Assembly (NCBI RefSeq): GCF_034928825.1
Contig: NZ_JAYFUL010000032.1
Span: 4,596-68,595, forward strand
DNA: 64,000 nucleotides
Direction of reading: 5' to 3'
Origin: Arcicella aquatica
GTDB taxonomy: Bacteria > Bacteroidota > Bacteroidia > Cytophagales > Spirosomataceae
Shown piece after piece: positions 37,426 to 47,500 of this stretch (position 1 is the stretch's first letter; each line of letters opens with the position of its first letter). The notes under the pieces are model-generated. The model saw only the letters and a program-made list of their open reading frames with translations, did no database searches and had not been told where the DNA came from. The translations under genes were made by a program, and so were the position numbers.

Positions 37426-37543
37426 TATAATTTTACTCACATTCAAATCCCTTAACACTTTCAATAATACTCAGATAATTATCGCAAATGCTCAGGAAGT
37501 AACTCGCTTACGCAAAGCTGGTGAGCTTAATGAAGCTTTATCA

Positions 37544-38974
37544 TTGGCTCAGGATTTACTTAGGAATGCTCCTGATAATATTCATAACCGCAGGGCTTTG
37601 GGCTGGGTTTATATTGAACTTATCAAAACACAATGCCAAAGTTTACAGCATTTAAATACTTACTTATCTCGTATTCAAGTTTTAAAGCTTGAATCCTCAG
37701 AAGAAATTTTTTGGGAGCAACTTCGCTGGCAAATCGCTAAAATACTTTTTAGTATCGACAATAGTTCGTCGGCTGAACAGTGGTCTATTACCCTAAATTG
37801 TATTATGTCGTTTCCATGCCAAGTAAGTAATGGCTTTAGTACACTTATTAAAGCACTTATCAAACACCAAATTGAAGTTCCTAATTTGGCTAATTTTTAT
37901 CTGCTTTTTAAGGTTCAAAATTTTCAATCTTCTGATTTTCAAACCACAATTTTAGAGAATGGGAAAGCTGTACCCGCTTTAGTGGAAAGAGTATTTATTG
38001 CCTTAGCCAAAAGTTGGATTCAAAATTTACAAAAATCCCCTAAGACTGGTTTACAGGACGAATTCCAGGTTTTTCTTTCAGATTTAGATAAAGTGTCAGA
38101 CAATAATCCTAAAATGATTTATCTGATTTACTATCGTGCTATTCTTAGATTAAAATTAGGGCTACCAGAAGAAGCTCGAAATTTCTTTATTCCTTTTGCA
38201 CAAAAAAAGCAAACAGAGTTTTGGGTTTGGGATGTTTTATCACAACTATATACTGATGACATAGATAAACAAATCGCTTGTTTATCTAAGGCTTTGTTAT
38301 GTAAAACTTCTAATGATTTTTTGGTAAAAGTACGTCAGAAAATGGCGGAGCTATTAATTGCCAAACAAAATTGGGCTGCTGCAAAAACAGAAATAGAAGG
38401 TATTGTGACAACTCGTACCCAACATAATTGGCAAATCCCTTCGCAAGTAACAGATTGGCAAAAATTGGAAAATATTACTAACGTAAATTCATATACGAGC
38501 AACAAATCTATTTACCAAAACTATGCGGTATTGGCAGAGCAAATGTTGTTGTCAAACGTAGCAATTCATGTAGGAATTATCTGGAAAACAAATATAGAAA
38601 AAGGAACGGCTCAGTTTTTTGTAAGCGAAAATATAAATGGAGGATTTCAATATGCAAAAATAAAACAAGATTTGAAGGTTGGTGAAATATTCAAATTCAC
38701 GTTAAGAGAAGTGAAGAGCCAAGAAACAATTTTTTGGCAAGTATGTTCTCTTGAACAAACTGAAGAAAATATTTCAGAAAATTGGCAGAAAAACTTTTTC
38801 GGATATTTGAAACGCTTCAGGAATACAGGATTTGTAGAAGACGTTTTTATTGAAGAACAACATTTACAAAATCATTCAGGATATGTAAAAGGCAGTGCAA
38901 TTAGAGCTTTTGATAGCAAAAAAAGAATTTGGGGATGGAAAGCCTTGAATATTGAACCCTTTGAACAATCATAG
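37544..38974 (+). CDS. TPR protein with a cold-shock/OB-like C-terminus
   Basis: 476 residues from the TTG at 37,544. The N-terminal TPR begins upstream in the same frame (EVTRLRKAGELNEALSLAQ) and starts at TTC AAT AAT ACT, 37,460, without an NTG codon. Further helical repeats occupy about 30-290 (YYRAILRLKLGLPEEARNFF, WDVLSQLYTDDIDKQ). The last about 130 residues are beta-rich: HVGIIWKTNIEKGTAQFFV and GYLKRFRNTGFVEDVFIEEQHL look like two cold-shock or S1-like modules, so it may bind RNA or DNA. It is the last gene before the leader. Some CRISPR-linked prim-pols carry TPR parts; here it may be split off. Confidence 0.68.
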   Translation: MAQDLLRNAPDNIHNRRALGWVYIELIKTQCQSLQHLNTYLSRIQVLKLESSEEIFWEQLRWQIAKILFSIDNSSSAEQWSITLNCIMSFPCQVSNGFSTLIKALIKHQIEVPNLANFYLLFKVQNFQSSDFQTTILENGKAVPALVERVFIALAKSWIQNLQKSPKTGLQDEFQVFLSDLDKVSDNNPKMIYLIYYRAILRLKLGLPEEARNFFIPFAQKKQTEFWVWDVLSQLYTDDIDKQIACLSKALLCKTSNDFLVKVRQKMAELLIAKQNWAAAKTEIEGIVTTRTQHNWQIPSQVTDWQKLENITNVNSYTSNKSIYQNYAVLAEQMLLSNVAIHVGIIWKTNIEKGTAQFFVSENINGGFQYAKIKQDLKVGEIFKFTLREVKSQETIFWQVCSLEQTEENISENWQKNFFGYLKRFRNTGFVEDVFIEEQHLQNHSGYVKGSAIRAFDSKKRIWGWKALNIEPFEQS

Positions 38975-39113
38975 TTATTTGTTTTTATCGTATATTTGGA
39001 AATAAGTACTGAATAATAATCCTTTTTTGATTGTACATTTCAATGAATGAATATAAAATATCACAAATAAACATCTTTAAATCATTAATATTCAGCACAT
39101 TACACAAGTTACT
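38975..39113 (+). promoter_or_regulatory. CRISPR leader
   Basis: 139 AT-rich bases between the TPR stop and the first repeat. The degenerate repeats are all at the other end of the array, and the repeats end in the ATTAAGAC tag on the plus strand, so transcription and new spacers should come from this side. A TATTTGGAAA element at about 38,992 is a candidate promoter part. Confidence 0.7.
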
Positions 39114-42100
39114 CCAGCAAACCAACATCCAGTAGAATAAGGATTAAGACTAAAATAGTTAATAACCATTCAGGCATCTTGTCAAATCTCCAGCAAACCA
39201 ACATCCAGTAGAATAAGGATTAAGACACCCCACCATTATTTGTACTAAACATTAAAACTACTAGCCAGCAAACCAACATCCAGTAGAATAAGGATTAAGA
39301 CATATCTTTTTTAGCATCACTAACTAAAGCTAATTCTACCAGCAAACCAACATCCAGTAGAATAAGGATTAAGACTGTTAATTGTTTTCTATGATTGTTA
39401 AACGACAAAAATTCCAGCAAACCAACATCCAGTAGAATAAGGATTAAGACTTCTCTATGTGAATAATAGAGTCTTTAAATTCTTCTCCAGCAAACCAACA
39501 TCCAGTAGAATAAGGATTAAGACTAGTTCTTTAATATTTTTAAATAGTTGATTAAAAGTCATGCCAGCAAACCAACATCCAGTAGAATAAGGATTAAGAC
39601 TCAATCTGTTCCTGCTCAAGAGTTCTATTAGAATACAACCAGCAAACCAACATCCAGTAGAATAAGGATTAAGACACTGTTTCCAATACTTCAACTGATA
39701 TTTCTTCCATAGTCCAGCAAACCAACATCCAGTAGAATAAGGATTAAGACAATTTAATAGATCTAGCAATAGAATGGATTGATATGGCCAGCAAACCAAC
39801 ATCCAGTAGAATAAGGATTAAGACCTGTTTTTGTGCTTGCCAATGGCTTGTTACTAAGTTCCAGCAAACCAACATCCAGTAGAATAAGGATTAAGACTCA
39901 TGACTAATAGATAAGTACTAAACAGTATAGCAATTGCCAGCAAACCAACATCCAGTAGAATAAGGATTAAGACTCAGAAACCATTGCTTGATTTTTTTCA
40001 AAAAGCCCAGCAAACCAACATCCAGTAGAATAAGGATTAAGACTTCAGTAAATTATCATCGTTTGTTTTTTTAACATAATCCAGCAAACCAACATCCAGT
40101 AGAATAAGGATTAAGACTTCTTAATATAATAGGATGAGGAGTATTAGTATCTAATCTGTCCAGCAAACCAACATCCAGTAGAATAAGGATTAAGACGTTG
40201 CTAATGCAGAATCATTAGTAAATACATTTTGGCTTTCTCCAGCAAACCAACATCCAGTAGAATAAGGATTAAGACATAAGATTTGATTAAAGTACTTTAA
40301 GTAATATTCTTTTGCCAGCAAACCAACATCCAGTAGAATAAGGATTAAGACCGTTCTGCATGTCGGGGCTATAAATACGATACGTAACAACCCAGCAAAC
40401 CAACATCCAGTAGAATAAGGATTAAGACTATATTAAATATCAAATAATTTTCCAAATATTAAAGCCCAGCAAACCAACATCCAGTAGAATAAGGATTAAG
40501 ACCTCTTTAATCATTGTGTCAATGTACCTTTTTGCTCTCTTCCAGCAAACCAACATCCAGTAGAATAAGGATTAAGACCACTGTAGATTATATGAAGAAC
40601 GTACCGAAAAATAGACCAGCAAACCAACATCCAGTAGAATAAGGATTAAGACTAATTTCAGTTTTTTTCTGTGGGAATTTAATACAATACCAGCAAACCA
40701 ACATCCAGTAGAATAAGGATTAAGACGTATTGTTCACTATTTTTCCATTCAGCAAATTTTGTAGGATCCAGCAAACCAACATCCAGTAGAATAAGGATTA
40801 AGACTTTATAACTCAATTCCTCTTCATTAATCCATTCAGTACCAGCAAACCAACATCCAGTAGAATAAGGATTAAGACATATCATCATAAAAATCAATAG
40901 AATTAAAAGTAATATCCAGCAAACCAACATCCAGTAGAATAAGGATTAAGACACTAAAAGATTTCTCCAGGATAAAGGATTTAATATCTCCAGCAAACCA
41001 ACATCCAGTAGAATAAGGATTAAGACTCATTCTTTTTAGTAGATTGAGAATATCCTGTTAAGCCAGCAAACCAACATCCAGTAGAATAAGGATTAAGACT
41101 ATCTTTTTATTATTACTTCTATTTCTTTTAGTTCATCTTCCAGCAAACCAACATCCAGTAGAATAAGGATTAAGACAATTTCTTCTTCGCTTCTATGTTC
41201 CCAATACGACAACCAGCAAACCAACATCCAGTAGAATAAGGATTAAGACACAAATTGCGGGTCTTTGTCTCCAAGCCCAAAAGCTCCAGCAAACCAACAT
41301 CCAGTAGAATAAGGATTAAGACAAAATGTGCGTAGGTGGTCTAGGTCAATTTCTTTGTTTCCAGCAAACCAACATCCAGTAGAATAAGGATTAAGACATA
41401 ATGTATGCAGAATTATCTGCGAAATCCGAAAATTCCCAGCAAACCAACATCCAGTAGAATAAGGATTAAGACTACAGTACTTGTTACTTTCTTAACTTTC
41501 ACAACTTCCAGCAAACCAACATCCAGTAGAATAAGGATTAAGACTTTCTTTGATAATTATATTATAACAATAGTTAATTTTTCCAGCAAACCAACATCCA
41601 GTAGAATAAGGATTAAGACAAGTTATTCTATGCCATCAAAACCTCTTGCGTGGTCTCCAGCAAACCAACATCCAGTAGAATAAGGATTAAGACTCATCAA
41701 TTTTAGTTATTGGCACACCAGAAATTTTAGAGACCAGCAAACCAACATCCAGTAGAATAAGGATTAAGACTTGTTCTTTAACATCTGTTACTTCTTCAGC
41801 TTCAGATTCCAGCAAACCAACATCCAGTAGAATAAGGATTAAGACAAATAACTTATTATCACTTTTTCTTTTAAATATAATACCAGCAAACCAACATCCA
41901 GTAGAATAAGGATTAAGACCATAAATCATGTCCAGTTCTATCATCATAACCTTCCAGCAAACCAACATCCAGTAGAATAAGGATTAAGACTTGTCGTAAG
42001 CGAAACATTTAATGTCTACGCGAGCGTAACACCAGCAAACCAACATCCAGTAGAATAAGGATTAAGACTCTATCTCAAAGATGCAACGAACTGAAGAATT

Positions 42101-43566
42101 AAAACCAGCAAACCAACATCCAGTAGAATAAGGATTAAGACAATTTATTTTTCTTACTGGTTGATTTTTTATTTCCCCAGCAAACCAACATCCAGTAGAA
42201 TAAGGATTAAGACATATCTTTCATAGCAATGAAAGTTTCTTCGTTGGCAGTCCAGCAAACCAACATCCAGTAGAATAAGGATTAAGACTGTCTTAATTGG
42301 CGAATCTTCTTCGCTTTCGTCATACTCCAGCAAACCAACATCCAGTAGAATAAGGATTAAGACAGGTTTTACCCTACATTTAAAAATGAATTAAATTTAA
42401 AACCAGCAAACCAACATCCAGTAGAATAAGGATTAAGACACATTACTATTCGATTTGTTAACAAGACAATATGCTTCCAGCAAACCAACATCCAGTAGAA
42501 TAAGGATTAAGACTTTTCTTTGAAATCGTCGAATTGCTCTTTTGTAAACTCCCAGCAAACCAACATCCAGTAGAATAAGGATTAAGACATTATATTATTG
42601 GTTCCTAAAAGATCGGTGATTTTACCAGCAAACCAACATCCAGTAGAATAAGGATTAAGACTTTCAACATCATTTGAATAGTGGACCTTAATTACCAGCA
42701 AACCAACATCCAGTAGAATAAGGATTAAGACGTTAGATTCTTTATACATTGAAACACTATCTGCAAAAGCCAGCAAACCAACATCCAGTAGAATAAGGAT
42801 TAAGACTGATAACTAAGTTCAAGCCAATAAGATTCTTTAGCCCTTTCTACCAGCAAACCAACATCCAGTAGAATAAGGATTAAGACTAATATTAATGTTT
42901 TACCATTAACTAATAAACAATGACCAGCAAACCAACATCCAGTAGAATAAGGATTAAGACATTTGGACTGACTGCATCGTATGCTAATTTTTTTAGGTCC
43001 AGCAAACCAACATCCAGTAGAATAAGGAATAAGGATTAAGACTTACCCTCCCCTTGTTTGCCTGTTATTATTATATTCATCCAGCAAACCAACATCCAGT
43101 AGAATAAGGATTAAGACTTAATTAATTTGTGTTTCTTAACAAATACTGCAACGACCAGCAAACCAACATCCAGTAGAATAAGGATTAAGACCTTTGTAAT
43201 TGATTCTATTTTTCATCACTTCAAGACCAGCAAACCAACATCCAGTAGAATAAGGATTAAGACTGAAAATACCTATAGCACATTTAGTCTCTCCCATTCC
43301 TCGATCCAGCAAACCAACATCCAGTAGAATAAGGATTAAGACTGATATCATTCATATTAATGACTCCTAAATTTTGTAACCAGCAAACCAACATCCAGTA
43401 GAATAAGGATTAAGACTGTCTTAATTGGCGAATCTTCTTCGCTTTCGTCATACTCCAGCAAACCAACATCCAGTAGAATAAGGATTAAGACAATCTCTTA
43501 AAGATGTAATCAGGTAATTGCACCATATTCCAGCAAACCAACATCCAGTAGAATAAGGATTGAAAC
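39114..43566 (+). CRISPR. CRISPR array, about 60 repeats of 37 bases
   Basis: The 37-base repeat starts CCAGCAAACCAACATCCAGT and ends AGGATTAAGAC; it is virtually invariant in repeats 1-59. Repeat starts step by 73-78 bases, so spacers are 36-41 bases. Counting by eye gives 60 full repeats and 59 spacers. The last full repeat (43,530-43,566) ends GGATTGAAAC, the standard type III end. Repeat 53 (42,999-43,042) has AATAAGG duplicated. One spacer occurs twice, at 42,289-42,326 and 43,417-43,454. Cas6, cas10, csm2-6, cas1 and cas2 are all adjacent. Minus-strand frames that run through the array encode only repeat translation and are not genes. Confidence 0.98.
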
Positions 43567-43605
43567 TCAATTGAATGTCCACCCTTCTCATTACCATAAT
43601 ATTTT

Positions 43606-43710
43606 CCAGAGTAATATCCAGTAGAATAAGGATTGAAACAGAATTCTGAACTTTACACCGTTCTAAATAATACCACTTCCTGAGTAATATCCAGTAGAAT
43701 AAGGTGAAAT
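43606..43710 (+). repeat. Two degenerate terminal repeats
   Basis: After the last full repeat, CCAGAGTAATATCCAGTAGA (start of a 34-base unit, 43,606-43,639, ending GGATTGAAAC) and a shorter one at about 43,677-43,710 whose end has collapsed to AAGGTGAAATC. Decay at this side marks the old, leader-distal end. Confidence 0.8.
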
Positions 43711-43808
43711 CTAAACAATATCAAACGACCTTTATGGGCTTATTCTCCTCTAAATAGGCAACAAAATGTAGGTATTATTTCTCTTAGTGCAAGCCAAGCA
43801 AGTGTTCC

Positions 43809-43933
43809 CATCATGAAATCGTGTGTAGCCTAAGCCTAAATTTCATGATGAGAACTCTTGCAACTAACTTCCAAAGACTGTCTTCGTAAGCCTTGTGTGT
43901 TTGACCCGAAAAGGCTGTCTTTGGACAACAGCC
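43809..43933. other. Structured non-coding region between array and mobile element
   Basis: CATCATGAAAT (43,809-43,819) pairs with ATTTCATGATG (43,840-43,850). Further on, CCAAAGAC (43,871-43,878) can pair with GTCTTTGG (43,917-43,924), or GGCTGT (43,913-43,918) with ACAGCC (43,928-43,933), so the last two stems compete. It could be an RNA element or part of the conjugative element's end or oriT. The rest of 43,711-44,078 shows no gene. Confidence 0.4.
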
Positions 43934-44078
43934 ATGCCGAATTTCTCAGGTTCTTCTTTAATTCATCTCTTCTTTTTGATGTATTCTTCCAAATTATTCC
44001 CTTATAAATTTTGAATAATGTTTTAAGTTATTACCTTTATATTAAAATTAGTTATATATATACTAAACTATCTTTTAT

Positions 44079-44486
44079 ATGCAAGCGCAATTATCTTTCA
44101 AAGACTCTGTCATTACTGAAAAACAGAAAACAGTCGTTGCTTTTTTAGAAGCAAACAATCCTGACATCTTAGATTATTATTCTAAAGCTGATTTGGAAAC
44201 ACTTATCAATCAGAGAATTCAACACTATTATAGCGAATTAGAAAGGCTTACATTACTAGGCTTTCAATCAGCTGAAGCTGAGGAAATAGCGAATAAGCAG
44301 CTCTTTGATTTTAAAACAAGTTACTCAAGGTTGCATGATATGTTGGTGGAGCAATACGCCTTTAGTATTGATGTTTTTGATGCTGAGACTAGCGCAAAAA
44401 TCCTTTATTTCTCCAAAGAATATCGCTCTTTGATTGATGAAGGGAGAAGTATCACAACACTGATTGAATCCTTTTTTATGGACTAA
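44079..44486 (+). CDS. DUF1896-like protein of Bacteroidota conjugative elements
   Basis: 135 residues. FLEANNPDILDYYSKADLE, the ERLTLLGFQSAEAEEIANKQL block and SRLHDMLVEQYAF follow the DUF1896 layout (a proline-containing first helix, then an EA.ELAN helix). In Bacteroidota mobile elements DUF1896 genes stand directly before the large methylase/helicase gene, as here, 51 bases upstream. The function is unknown. Confidence 0.6.
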   Translation: MQAQLSFKDSVITEKQKTVVAFLEANNPDILDYYSKADLETLINQRIQHYYSELERLTLLGFQSAEAEEIANKQLFDFKTSYSRLHDMLVEQYAFSIDVFDAETSAKILYFSKEYRSLIDEGRSITTLIESFFMD

Positions 44487-44537
44487 CTCAGCTTCATTAA
44501 TCAACGCTATTTTCTTACTCTGAACCTCCTATCTAAA

Positions 44538-47500
44538 ATGTCCTATCAAAAAAAGCAAGCCCTCAAAGATAATTTGGAGGGACTCAAAACTGCATACCAA
44601 ATCCTCGATGAAAAAAGAGTTGCCAGCCCTGAGGAGAAAGACATTCTTTCAAAATTTAAGGGTTGGGGCGGTCTAAAAGAATTACTCTTGCCTTTGGATA
44701 ATATTTCTTCTTGGAGTTTAGAGTCGTTAAAAATTAAGCCTCATATCGAAGAATTACATACTTTCTTATCCTCAAAGCCAAACTATGAACAAAATATCGA
44801 GAGCATCAAAAACAGTATTCTTACCAGTTTTTATACTTCTCCTGAACTCATCCATTCCATTGGAAATGCCCTATTGAAAAATGGTGTAAAAGCTGATAAT
44901 TATCTTGACCCAAGTGCCGGTTCTGGACTATTTTTTAGTGAATTTAAACAATTGGGAATTGCCATGAAAGATAGCTTACTCTTGGGAAAGGACGATTTAA
45001 CAGCTAAAATCTTAAAGGCACTTCATACTAACAGTGTACATGCTCCTTTTGAAACTGTTGGAAAACATAAAATGGGTACTTATGATTTAATTTCTTCCAA
45101 TATTCCTTTTGGTGATTTCAAGGTTTTTGACCCAATTTATAATCTCAATAAGAATAAAGTAAAACGACAGGCGAGTAATCATATTCATAATTTCTTCCTT
45201 GTCAAATCCCTTGATTTATTGAAAGAAGGCGGAGTTTTAGCGCATATCATGCCTTATGGTGTTTTGGATAGTCCAGCTCATTTGCCCATCAGACAATTTG
45301 TAATGGCTAATGCTAATCTCATTTCAGCAATTCGATTACCTCAAAATACTTTCTTAGATGCTGGGACTCAGGCTGGTGCGGATTTGTTGATTTTACAAAA
45401 GACTGGGCCAAAAACTTCGTTGAATCCAATGGAGCAATCTTTAGTGCGAACTGCTTTGATTACTCATGAACAATCCTCTCACAAATTTCAACTCAATGAA
45501 TTCTTCCATCTGAATCGTAATGCTATCATTTCTGATGAGTTGACCTTCGGGAAAGACCAGTATGGAAGACCCAATTTAGCGTATCTAAAAGCGGGTGGAC
45601 TCCCTGAAATTTGTAAAGCTGTAGATGAAATTTTGTCTGCTGATTTCAAGAAAAACTTTACAAGTAATCTTGCTATGAAATCATCCGAACCTTCTCTTTT
45701 TCACGATACTTCTGTCTGTAAGAAAACTAATCTTATTCAATTAGACCTCTTTGCTCCTGCTGCTAATGTTAACCCTGTTGAAGCTACTTTACCCATTACA
45801 CCCACATTGCCCAAGAACATTCCTTATAAAACACCTCTGACCGAAAGCGATATTGATGGTCAATTTGTGGTTGAAAATGATAAAATCTTTAAGCTTAAAA
45901 TTGATGTTGGCGCTAATTACCTTGTTCCCACTGATTATACGTTAGAACTACAAAATATGTATTTGGCGGTGATGCAAATCCGTAAAACTTACGATGATTT
46001 GTATCGCTACGAATTATCCGAAAAAATTGAGCATCCAGTTTTAAGAAAATCTCTCAATGAATTATACGATAACTTTACGAGTGTTTATGGTTCTTTGAAT
46101 ACCAATAGAATTTATTTAGACGAAGACCCGAAGAATAAGCAGCTTTTTGGTCTAGAGCGGGTTGAAAATAAGGAATTTGTAAAGTCAGATATTTTCCATA
46201 AACCCATTGGTTTTAATCAGGTACTTGAATATTCTGTCAAGGATGCATTTTATGTATCGCTCAATCAATATGGTTTTGCTGATGTGCCTTACATTGCTAA
46301 GCTTAGTCAACATAATGTAGCAGCCATTGAACAGCAATTATTAGCGGACAAACTTATTGCCTATAATCCTAAAACAGCAAGATTTGAAGGTTTTGCTTCT
46401 GTCATTTCAGGGAATGTGGTAGAGAAAATCAATTGGTTAGAAAACAATTTACCGCACATTGAAGACCAACAAAAAAAGGAAAGATTACAGCATACTTTAG
46501 ATTGTTTAAAGGAGGTTCTCCCCACTCCTATTAATTTTAATGATTTAGATTTTAACCTGGGTGAAAGATGGATTTCTCCTAAAATCTATGAACGTTTTGC
46601 TCGTCAGCTCTTCAACAGTTCAAGTGTTACTGTAGATTATTTAGAAAATACTGATAACTACATGATTAGATACCAAAAGTATGAACGCAATGAAAATATC
46701 AATACTTTGTATGCCGTTGCTGCCGACAATAATAAAGTAAATGGTATTGATTTGCTGGAACACGCTCTGTACAATACTACGCCAAAAATGGAAAAGTTAA
46801 TAGGCTATGATGCTAGAGGTAAAAATATTTATGTAACTGATAAAGATAAAACCATTCTGGTCAATAACAAGATTGAAGATATTAGAAACAAATTCGTCGC
46901 CTTTTTGAATGAACAAGACATTGATTTTAAGAACGATTTAGCCAAAACGTATAATCAGAAGTTTAACTGTTATGTAAAACCTCAGTATGATGGTGGACAT
47001 TTAACTTTCCCTCAATTGAATTTACAGAATTTAGGCATTCCTGATTTATATAAATCTCAGAAAGATGCAGCTTGGACTTTGATTCAACAAGACGGTGGAA
47101 TTGTTGACCATCAAGTAGGTTTGGGTAAATCATTAACAATGATTGTAACAAGCCATGAAATGAAACGCTTAGGCGTGGCCAATAAACCCTTGATTCTTTG
47201 CTTGAAAGCTAACATTGCTCAGATTGCCGAAACCTATAAAAAGGCTTATCCTGATGCCAGCTTACTTTATAGCGGTGATGTAGATTTTAGTAAAAAGAAT
47301 CGTGAGAATATCTTTAATCAAATCAAGAATAATCATTGGGATTGTGTCATTCTTACCCATGAGCAGTTTAGCAAAATACCTCATTCCCATGAAGCCTTTT
47401 CGGCTGTTCTTGGTGATGAACTAAATAACCTGAATAAGGATCTGAAAGTAATGAATGCGATGTCTCAAACGTATGAGACCAAACAACAATACAAAGGCTT

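Noticed and set aside
39455..43351. Minus- and plus-strand open frames across the CRISPR array
   Set aside because: They translate the repeat over and over (LNPYSTGCWFAG or KPTSSRIRIKT) plus spacers; they have no promoter or family and are an effect of the repeat lacking stops.
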